NCBI GenBank assembly: GCA_964471755.1
Contig: CAYYJM010000105.1
Span: forward strand, 1 to 19,300
Direction: 5' to 3'
Length of the DNA stretch: 19,300 bases
Source of the DNA: CAYYJM01 sp964471755
Lineage (GTDB): Bacteria; Planctomycetota; Planctomycetia; Gemmatales; Gemmataceae
Every line of letters begins with the position of its first letter. Position 1 is the first letter of the stretch. Made by a program: the position numbers and the translations under genes. The notes under the pieces are model-generated. The model ran no database searches. It had not been told where the DNA came from and saw only the letters and a program-made list of their open reading frames with translations. This document shows, in pieces, positions 1 to 7,490 of this stretch.

Positions 1-1348
<1,348 letters not shown>

Positions 1349-1361
1349 CCAGACCCTCCCC

Positions 1362-3199
1362 TCACCCTTCAAGACCCGGTGTCGCGGGGGCGACACCGGA
1401 AGTTCGTGCGATGTCTCGGTTCTGTAGCTGCCGGAGCAGTTCCAGGGCGGCGGCGTGATCGTCCGTGCCCCGTAACTGGGTCTGAAGTTCCTGGTGCGCC
1501 TGTGCGAGACGGCGCTCACGAAAATAGCCGAGTAACTGCCGCAACCAGCCTTGCCGGTCGGAATGCGCCTGGCCGATCTCCTGAAGTTCCAGCGCCTTCG
1601 CCGCCAGGCGAACGTTCTCCAGCCGGGGTCGCAAGCGATCCAGCGTGGGAGAATCACCTTCCTGGAGAAGCTGATACAGCCCGGTCAGCACCCGACGCAG
1701 GCCGGGATGCTCGATCGCGTCGTCGGGCAACTGCGCCCGGGCGGTCGCGACCAGGTCCGGCTCGGCCAGCAGGACCGCCAGCAGTTCAATCTCCTCGGGA
1801 GCGGCCGGGCCCTGCCGTGGGCTCTCGGATGCCTGCTCGACGGGGCGGGTAGGTCGCGAGTCCCCCTCCCGTCGCTCCCGGCGCAGTTCGTCCAGGCGGG
1901 CCCATATCGTCTCCTCCTTGAGATACAGTCGTTGCGCAATCCGCGTAACGATCAGTTGCGACTTGACGGCTCCTGCCTGCCCTGGCATCACCGGTGCCAG
2001 GGCGATGATCCTCAGAATCGCATCGACGGCCCGACGGGTCGCCTCCGCGCCGCGTGGCTGGCCCGCCACCAGCACGCGATTCAGCTTGAAGTCCAGAGCG
2101 TTGACGGCTCCGGCCAGCACCTGACGGAACGGCTCCACCCCGTGAGCGACCAGCAGATCGCACGGGTCCAGCCCCGCCGGCAGCGTGGCAATGTCCAGTT
2201 CGACTTCCTGACCGGCGAAGATCTCCAGGGCGCGATCGACGCCGGCATCGCCACCGGCATCCGCATCATAGACAAGGACGACCCGCGGTGCAAACTGCCG
2301 CAGCTTCTGCACGTGTCGGGCGTTCAGGGCCGTCCCCATCGTCGCCACCACGGGTTTCACCCCCACCTGGTGGGCCATCAGGACATCGGTGTATCCCTCG
2401 ACGACAGCGAGGAAGCCCTCGTTGGCGGCAGCCTGCCGGGCCTGATCCAGACCGTACAGCAGTTCGCTCTTGGCGAACAACGGCGTCTCCGCCGAGTTGT
2501 AATACTTCGGAGCCCGGCTGGCCATCGGCGACGACGGCAAGATCCGACCGCCGAAACCGACCACCTGGCCGCGCACGTCGCGGATCGGGAACTGAACCCG
2601 ATCGCGGAACCGATCGTAGTAACCTCGACCATTGTCGCGTCGAGCGACCAGGCCGACCTTCTCGAGCATGTCGAGCGAGACGGCCGACTCGCGAGCCCGC
2701 TGCACCAGCCAGGTGCCGTTAGCGGGCGGAGCGAACCCCAACAGCCACTGACGGACGGAGTCTCCGGACACCCCGCGCGACTCCAGGTAGGCGTAAGCAG
2801 CCTCGGACCCGGGGTCTTCGAGCAGGCACTGGTGGAACTGGTGGGCCGCCCAGCGAACTGTTTCCAGCATAAGGGCGCGGCTCTGGGCGTGCGGCGAAGC
2901 GGGGCCTTTTTCCAGGACAATTCCGGCACGCCGGGCGAGAAGTTCCAGCGCCTCGGCAAAGCCGACACGCTCGAACTCCTGGACGAAACTCAGCACGTCG
3001 CCGAACTTGCCGCACGACCAGCAGCGATAGCGCTGGCGGCGCGGATCGACATCGAAGGAAGGGCGGCGATCATCATGGAAGGGGCACAGGCCCTTGAAGG
3101 TGGGACCNNNNNNNNNNCGGGGCGCAGCGCGAGGTAGCTGCCGACGACATCGACGATGTCGTTCGCTTCCTTCACCTGTTTGACCCGGTCATCAGCCAA
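1362..3199 (-). CDS. dnaG: DNA primase DnaG (interrupted by an assembly gap)
   Basis: Makes RNA primers for replication. About 609 residues if the gap is repaired, normal for the family. The N-terminal CHC2 zinc ribbon reads CPFH then CWSC, inside KGLCPFHDDRRPSF and QRYRCWSCGKFGDV. The catalytic core follows with DRFRDRVQFPIRD at about residue 193. The Toprim fold has its glutamate in EGYTDVL (about residue 265) and the metal-binding pair in VYDADAGGD (about 309-311). The C-terminal third is helical, as in the DnaB-binding region. Upstream of the N run the frame reads VKQVKEANDIVDVVGSYLALRP, a typical DnaG N-terminus. The most likely start is TTG at 3199, giving MADDRVKQ; no in-frame ATG is close and the Shine-Dalgarno site is poor, so the start is uncertain. 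The true gene is almost certainly intact. It precedes rpoD by 13 bases. Confidence 0.95.
3108..3117. other. Run of 10 N (assembly gap) inside dnaG
   Basis: Ten unknown bases fall between the LALRP codons and the GPTFKGLCPFH codons of dnaG. As written, the two sides are in different frames. Frame is restored only if the true number of missing bases leaves remainder 2 on division by 3. With exactly two missing bases the junction codon starts with G and could be GCN (Ala), giving LRPAGPTFKG, which fits the usual DnaG pattern at this site. The ten Ns are therefore probably a placeholder length, not a measured one. Confidence 0.9.
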
Positions 3200-3437
3200 G
3201 GGGCACCCTGGGTCTGAAGCCAGCGAACTCCGGGGGTCCGCAGGGCGACTAGCCAGCGCGGAGACGGAGTGGAACCATCGCGTGGACCACAGGCGGGGTT
3301 GAGTGCGCGACCGGCTTGGTCGTGCATTCGTCCGGTAGCTCGACCTACTCAGGACGACGGTCAACGAGCGGGAGCGTGAAGGGAGAGTACGAAAGCCGGG
3401 CTGTCGTGCTACGGCAGGGAGTCCGGGAAGGATGCTG

Positions 3438-3454
3438 CCACTCGCCAGGAGTGG
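3438..3454. other. Short perfect hairpin in the dnaG upstream region
   Basis: CCACTC (3438-3443) and GAGTGG (3449-3454) form a 6-bp stem around GCCAG. It is one of several stems in the untranslated stretch. On its own it could be chance. Confidence 0.3.
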
Positions 3455-3524
3455 AGAAGCGAATTAGCCCGGTAAGCCGTGCGAGGTTCCAGAGCGCCCG
3501 GTCGGTCTCCTTGCTTCCAGTTTC

Positions 3525-3560
3525 CCAGTCGCCGTGCGACCTGTGAAGAGGTCGGACTGG
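3525..3560. other. Two-part hairpin in the dnaG upstream region
   Basis: CCAGTC (3525-3530) pairs with GACTGG (3555-3560), and inside it GACCT (3538-3542) pairs with AGGTC (3549-3553) around a 6-base loop. The internal bulge is asymmetric (7 bases against 1). Nested perfect stems in non-coding DNA suggest a structured RNA, strand unresolved. Confidence 0.4.
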
Positions 3561-3617
3561 CAATCCCTTGCCTGCGCGTTCTTCGCCGCCGACGTCCTGC
3601 CTGCGGAGGAAAATCGT

Positions 3618-3649
3618 GGCCGCTGGAGAGTCTGAGACAGACAGCGGCC
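3618..3649 (-). other. Hairpin at the 5' end of the dnaG leader RNA
   Basis: On the minus strand GGCCGCTG (3649-3642) pairs with CAGCGGCC (3625-3618), with an inner TCTG/CAGA pair. It would begin about 10 bases after the predicted transcription start. It is followed by ACGATTTTCC, a weak U tract, so it could protect the 5' end or act as an attenuator. The stem is seen; the role is inferred. Confidence 0.5.
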
Positions 3650-3664
3650 CAAACGCTATCAGCT

Positions 3665-3693
3665 AGTATACTCAGCGCAGCGATCCTCGTCAA
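3665..3693 (-). promoter_or_regulatory. Sigma70 promoter for the dnaG-rpoD leader
   Basis: On the minus strand the sequence reads TTGACG (3693-3688), a 17-base spacer (3687-3671), then TATACT (3670-3665). This is 5 of 6 matches at each box with ideal spacing. Transcription would start near 3658. It faces dnaG and is the strongest promoter I see in the window. The pairing with an operon encoding the sigma factor that reads it would allow autoregulation, which is inference. Confidence 0.75.
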
Positions 3694-3898
3694 GCTGGGC
3701 AAGGGTTGGAATCAGGGCCGACCGCTTGCCTCAACCCTCTCTGCCATCGTGGTTTATCCGTTTCCGTGATGGTGCCGCCTGCGCCGATTGCGCCGATTCC
3801 TTCGCCGGGCACGGGCTCGGCCCGGTTTGGCTACACCGGCACAGGCGATCCTGTCGATGATCTGGAAGCCGGACGGAGTATCGGTTTTGAGCTATTTC

Positions 3899-3905
3899 AA
3901 GGAGG
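3899..3905 (+). promoter_or_regulatory. Shine-Dalgarno site fixing the start of the 3911 gene
   Basis: AAGGAGG lies five bases before the ATG at 3911. It decides for this start over in-frame upstream codons reaching back to 3788, which would place a signal peptide far inside the protein. I see no convincing plus-strand promoter upstream. Confidence 0.85.
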
Positions 3906-3910
3906 CAGGG

Positions 3911-5848
3911 ATGAGCAGCAATCACACCTCGGAGCGGGGCGGCCTGGCTTCGCTGTGGCGTGGAACGACGCGACGAATCCGCTTGCTGGTCGCCGGGCTC
4001 GCGCTGGCCGGAGCCAGTTCGCTGGCCTGGGCCGCGCCGCCTCCCTCGGTCGTGCAGACGCTCGAATTCAAGCCGCGTCAGGAGAGCGTCCTGTACACGA
4101 CCCCGGCTCCGGGGAGTGAGGCGAACTGCAAGATCGATCTGATCAAGGGGCAGGGAAAGGGTTCCGGCTGGCTGCTCCGCGATGGCAGCGGCCAACCGCT
4201 GCGTTTCTTCTTTGATTCCAACGACGACGGCAAGGTCGATATCTGGTCCTACTACAAGGACGGCTCCGAGACGTACCGCGAGATCGACAGCACCTTCCAC
4301 GGCAAGCCCGATCAGTATCGCTGGGTCAATCTCGGCGGCAGCCGCTGGGGCATCGACCAGGACCGCGACGGCAAGATCGACACCTGGAAGATCATCTCTC
4401 CGGAGGAGGTCGCCCAGGAGATTCTCGCCGCCGTCGCCAACAAGGATTACGCCCGACTCCAGCCGCTGCTGTTGACCGAGGCGGACATCAAGGCCATCGA
4501 GTTGCCCGCCGATCCGGCCGGCAAACTCCTGCTCAAGGTCAAGAACGCTCCGACCCGGTTCAACGAGACGGTCGCCAAGCTGACGAAGATCACGCCGAAG
4601 GCTCATTTCATCCACCTGGAGACGGTCGCCCCGCAGACGATTCCGGGCGATCAGCTGGGTAGCCGGCACGACCTGGTCAAGCACGCGCGCGGCACCATCC
4701 TCTACGAGGTGGGCGGCAGCAACGACTGGCTGCAGACCGGCGAGATGATCCAGGTCGGCACCGCCTGGCGCATCGTCGAGGCACCGACGCCCGGAGCGGT
4801 GCCGCCGGAGTTGATGGCCGGCAACCGGGCCGGTGGCACGGCGCTGGACCAGAACCCGAAGCTGATGAAACTGATCGAGGAGCTGACCACCCTGGACAAG
4901 GGGGCTCCGACGACGGTGAGCGGTGCGGACGCCGGCACGGTGCGGCACCATCTGATGCGAGCCGATCTGCTGGAGAAGATCGTCGGCGAGGTCAAGGCGG
5001 AGGATCGCGAGCCGTGGATTCGCCAGGTGGCCGACAGTCTGAGTACGGCCGCCCAGGCCGCCCCGGCCACCGAGACGACGCCGATGACCCGCTTGCAGAG
5101 TCTGGTCAAGCAGATCATGCAGGCCCTGCCGGGCAGCAACCTGGCGGCCTACGCCACCTTCCGCGAGATGCAGGCCGAGTACTCGCAGAAGATCATGAAG
5201 GCCGAGAAGTTCGAGAAGGTGCAGCAGGAGTGGGCCGAGAGCCTGGCCAAGTTCGTGCAGACCTACCCGAAGTCGGACGACACGGCCGACTGCCTGCTGC
5301 AACTCGGCATGGTGCATGAGTTCCTGAACAAGGAGGTCGAGGCGAAGAACTGGTACGGTCAGATCGTCAAGAACTTCCCGACCAAGACGCAGGCGATCAA
5401 GGCGGCCGGGGCGATCCGTCGGCTGGAGATGGAAGGCCAGAGTATCCGCCTGGCCGGCCCGCAGTTGCAGGATCTGGGCACGCCGTTCGACCTGGACCAG
5501 CTGCGCGGCAAGATGGTGGTGGTCTATTACTGGGCGAGCTGGAACAGCCAGTGCGCCAACGACTTCAGCAAGCTGAAGACGCTGATGGCGGCGTACGGGC
5601 CGAAGGGTCTGGACGTGCTGACGATCAACCTGGACGGCACGGCCGAGGAGGCGAAGGCGTTCCTGAATCGGAATCCGGCTCCGGGCACGCACCTGTACCA
5701 GGCCGGCGGCCTGGACGGCAAGCTGGCGACTGACTACGGCGTCATGGTTCTGCCGAGCATCTTCCTGGTGTCGAAGGAGGGGAAGGTGCTGAGTCGGAAT
5801 CTCCAGGTCGGCACGCTGGAGGACGAGTTGAAGAAGCAGTTGAAGTGA
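3911..5848 (+). CDS. Secreted protein with EF-hand-like loops and a C-terminal TlpA/thioredoxin fold missing one catalytic Cys
   Basis: 645 residues. A signal peptide (twin-Arg-like TRRIRLL, hydrophobic LLVAGLALAGASS, cleavage after AWA) sends it to the periplasm. Residues 102-110 (DSNDDGKVD) and 149-157 (DQDRDGKID) are calcium-loop-like DxDxDG motifs, with a weaker copy between. A middle region of unknown fold follows. At about 440-510 there is a helical TPR-like stretch (DDTADCLLQLGMVHEFLNK). The last about 120 residues match TlpA-type thioredoxins: FDLDQLRGKMVVVYYWASW and the cis-proline in VLPSIF (P615). The usual WCxxC is WNSQC (544-548), so the first, nucleophilic Cys is Asn and only C548 remains. 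Classic thiol-disulfide exchange should be lost; a scaffold or thiol-binding role is possible. It is the only plus-strand gene and stands alone. Fold call firm, function unknown. Confidence 0.85.
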   Translation: MSSNHTSERGGLASLWRGTTRRIRLLVAGLALAGASSLAWAAPPPSVVQTLEFKPRQESVLYTTPAPGSEANCKIDLIKGQGKGSGWLLRDGSGQPLRFFFDSNDDGKVDIWSYYKDGSETYREIDSTFHGKPDQYRWVNLGGSRWGIDQDRDGKIDTWKIISPEEVAQEILAAVANKDYARLQPLLLTEADIKAIELPADPAGKLLLKVKNAPTRFNETVAKLTKITPKAHFIHLETVAPQTIPGDQLGSRHDLVKHARGTILYEVGGSNDWLQTGEMIQVGTAWRIVEAPTPGAVPPELMAGNRAGGTALDQNPKLMKLIEELTTLDKGAPTTVSGADAGTVRHHLMRADLLEKIVGEVKAEDREPWIRQVADSLSTAAQAAPATETTPMTRLQSLVKQIMQALPGSNLAAYATFREMQAEYSQKIMKAEKFEKVQQEWAESLAKFVQTYPKSDDTADCLLQLGMVHEFLNKEVEAKNWYGQIVKNFPTKTQAIKAAGAIRRLEMEGQSIRLAGPQLQDLGTPFDLDQLRGKMVVVYYWASWNSQCANDFSKLKTLMAAYGPKGLDVLTINLDGTAEEAKAFLNRNPAPGTHLYQAGGLDGKLATDYGVMVLPSIFLVSKEGKVLSRNLQVGTLEDELKKQLK

Positions 5849-5865
5849 GCCGGACCGTGGGAATG

Positions 5866-5903
5866 GCAGGCGAGCATGGGCCTGAGGCTGCACGCTCGCC
5901 TGC
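5866..5903. terminator. Hairpin between convergent genes, probable bidirectional terminator
   Basis: GCAGGCGAGC (5866-5875) and GCTCGCCTGC (5894-5903) form a perfect 10-bp stem with an 18-base loop. It lies in the 73-base gap between two convergent stop codons (5848 and 5922). Neither side has a clear T run, so it is not a textbook intrinsic terminator, but the position and symmetry fit transcript end formation in both directions. Confidence 0.55.
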
Positions 5904-5921
5904 TGGCGACCGAATCGCCCT

Positions 5922-7304
5922 TCACTCCGCCATCACGATCGCTCCGCGAGCCCCTTCGCGCAGCAGTTTCGACAGCTCGATCCGCATCGGCCCCTGGAAA
6001 CGCTCCAGCGTCGAGTAATATCCCGAGCCGCCGACCACCTGCTCGGCCAGGGCGTGGGCCACACGCAGATCGCCCAGCGCCGCCTGGCGCTTGCCCAGCA
6101 TCAGGTGCGCCGCCGCGCGCAGGTACCACGAATTCACCGCCGACGTCGAGTTCGGAGCCGCGTTGCGGACCGACGCCGTCGCCGACTCGAGCATCGCCGT
6201 CCGGTCGCAGCGACCCAGCGCGTCCTGGGCGCTCAGCAGCGTCCCCGTTGGCTGGCCCGGCTCCAGGCCGGACGACTGCCGCACCAGCACGTTCGACGTG
6301 TCCACCTTCCGCAGCAACGGCAGACGCTGGAGAAACTCCGTCACACGGTCCCGGCTCGCCTCGCTCTCGACGATCCCCGTCAGGTACAGTTCGCCGCTGG
6401 CCGGGTCGTACTGCTGGCCGCGCACCACCCGGATCGGCTGCGTCGGCAGCAGACTCTCGACCACGAGCAGTTCGTCCGACGACGACGAGCCGACGCGAAC
6501 CTTGCTCAGGTCGAGTTCGGTCAGCATGGGAGCCATCGGCAGATTGCCGGCGGCGACGGCGTTCTTGACGACCTCGATCGTCCGTCGCTTCAGGGCCGCC
6601 CTCTGCTCCTCCTGGGCGATCAGGCCCGCGAGGCGCAGCACGCCTTCCGGCGTCAGCTCGGCATAGATCAGCTTGAAGCCGGCCAGGTCCGGCGAGTCCG
6701 CCAGGCTCGACTGAAGGACGCCGAACAGCTCGTTCGGTAACCGTCGCAGGGCCGAGGTGTCGATCCTGGCGTACGGCCCCGGTAGGTTCTTCACGCGGAC
6801 GGCCTCGTCGAGCAGCTTCTTGCCTTCCGTCTCCAGGACGGCCTTCATGCCCTCGGCCAGGACGGTCCCCTTGAGGACCACGACGTCTCCCTTGACCGTC
6901 GCCTCGCTCACCTTCCCTTGCAGCGGCTTGCCCGGACCGAACAGCCGGGCGTTGAGCAGATCGATCAGGCGTTTCTCGGCCGGTACGCTCATGTCAACCA
7001 GAGCCGAGACGTCCACCTTGTATTTGGCCTTGAAGGCGTTCTCCAGCGCCGCCTCGGCACTCATCTGGAGCTTCGGCTTGACGCCGGCGTTCGGTATACG
7101 GCCCGACAACTCGATCATCTTGTTCGGGTGGACCGTCGCCCCGGTGATCTCGACTTCCTTGAGTTCGTCCAGATCCTTGAGACTCAGCTTGAGGATCGCC
7201 AGGACGTCCTTCGCCTGGGGCTGCTTCTCATCGGGCTGCCCGGCCAGGTCGGTGACCTGGATCAGCAGGGCCACGAGCAAGGGAATCAAGAGCTGACGGC
7301 GCAT
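5922..7304 (-). CDS. Secreted protein with four tandem BON-like repeats and a helical C-terminus
   Basis: 460 residues with a signal peptide (MRRQLLIPLLVALLIQV, cleavage near LAGQ). Four units repeat with a period of about 80 residues. Each opens with a beta strand and glycine: MIELSGRI (63), VVVLKGTV (141), VLRLAGLI (222), ELYLTGIV (305). Each closes with a strand of the form hDxS: VDVSAL (97), IDTSAL (181), LDLSKV (264), VDTSNV (334). A helix lies between. This resembles BON domains, which bind membranes or other envelope proteins, though the match is by pattern only. The last about 100 residues are helical, like a TPR pair (SWYLRAAAHLMLGKRQAALGDL). ATG 7304 is chosen for the signal peptide and AGGGAG upstream; the open frame reaches 7460 but without export logic. 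It follows the ABC gene after 186 bases and may have its own promoter. Confidence 0.8.
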   Translation of the reverse strand: MRRQLLIPLLVALLIQVTDLAGQPDEKQPQAKDVLAILKLSLKDLDELKEVEITGATVHPNKMIELSGRIPNAGVKPKLQMSAEAALENAFKAKYKVDVSALVDMSVPAEKRLIDLLNARLFGPGKPLQGKVSEATVKGDVVVLKGTVLAEGMKAVLETEGKKLLDEAVRVKNLPGPYARIDTSALRRLPNELFGVLQSSLADSPDLAGFKLIYAELTPEGVLRLAGLIAQEEQRAALKRRTIEVVKNAVAAGNLPMAPMLTELDLSKVRVGSSSSDELLVVESLLPTQPIRVVRGQQYDPASGELYLTGIVESEASRDRVTEFLQRLPLLRKVDTSNVLVRQSSGLEPGQPTGTLLSAQDALGRCDRTAMLESATASVRNAAPNSTSAVNSWYLRAAAHLMLGKRQAALGDLRVAHALAEQVVGGSGYYSTLERFQGPMRIELSKLLREGARGAIVMAE

Positions 7305-7346
7305 CGAGACGGCTCCCTGAGGATCGCACGAATAGTCCACGTCTCC

Positions 7347-7375
7347 ATTACGACCGGAACCGAAGAAGATGTCAA
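7347..7375 (-). promoter_or_regulatory. Possible promoter for the BON-like repeat protein
   Basis: On the minus strand a perfect -35 box TTGACA (7375-7370) is followed after 17 bases by CGTAAT (7352-7347). The -10 box matches only its last four bases. The predicted start near 7340 gives a leader of about 36 bases to the ATG at 7304. The rest of the gap 7305-7454 shows nothing else. Confidence 0.4.
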
Positions 7376-7454
7376 CCACCCACCGGCCCGGCCGCCCAGC
7401 CGACTCCGCTCCGTGAGAAGGTTGTAGCGATTCTCCCACCTGCCCGGTCTTCGT

Positions 7455-7490
7455 CTTCATTTAGCCGCCGGCTTGCCGGCGGTCTTCGTC
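7455..7490 (+). repeat. REP-like palindromic repeat, copy 1
   Basis: A 36-base unit with an internal GC-rich palindrome (CGCCGGCTTGCCGGCG). It abuts the stop codon of the ABC gene (TGA at 7493-7491) with no space. Its exact reverse complement recurs at 10030-10065, and its first part recurs in the same orientation at 9996-10020. It is a dispersed element of the REP type, not part of a gene. Confidence 0.85.

Larger units (their letters stand above)
3200..3658 (-). other. Long leader of dnaG-rpoD or separate structured RNA; no convincing gene
   Basis: About 460 bases between a strong minus-strand promoter and the dnaG start. Short open frames exist on both strands, but their products are rich in Arg, Ser and Pro and show no family pattern, and I see no ribosomal protein S21 gene, which precedes dnaG in some bacteria. 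Several hairpins are perfect or nearly so: 3618-3649, 3525-3560 and 3438-3454. Another at 3305-3325 pairs fully only as plus-strand RNA (one G-U pair). I could not match the region to RNase P RNA, tmRNA, SRP RNA or 6S RNA. It is either a regulated 5' leader or an independent RNA followed by processing or a second promoter. The remaining stretch from 3694 to 3898, leading to the plus-strand gene, shows nothing I can name. Confidence 0.45.

Noticed and set aside
2990..3364. Apparent frameshift in dnaG
   Set aside because: It occurs exactly at the 10-N run, and both sides carry intact DnaG sequence, so it is an assembly artefact.
3359..3364. Second promoter near dnaG (TTGACC on the minus strand)
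   Set aside because: The sequence 17-19 bases downstream (GAGCTACC) does not resemble a -10 box.
3480..3560. Part of a cobalamin riboswitch on the minus strand (GGGAAAC then GAAGCAAGGAGACC)
   Set aside because: A resemblance to the 3' half only; I could not find the 5' conserved blocks, and the gene downstream (dnaG) does not fit.
3200..3660. RNase P RNA, tmRNA or SRP RNA upstream of dnaG
   Set aside because: Key conserved strings (GGAAAGTCC, a tag peptide ending in Ala-Ala, GGAAGCAGC) are missing on both strands.
3345..3702. Small genes on the minus strand before dnaG, including an S21-like gene
   Set aside because: The frames lack Shine-Dalgarno sites and have no ribosomal protein or other family pattern.
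3731..5893. 720-residue open frame on the minus strand
   Set aside because: It is antisense to the thioredoxin-fold gene, which has a strong Shine-Dalgarno site, signal peptide and recognisable domains.
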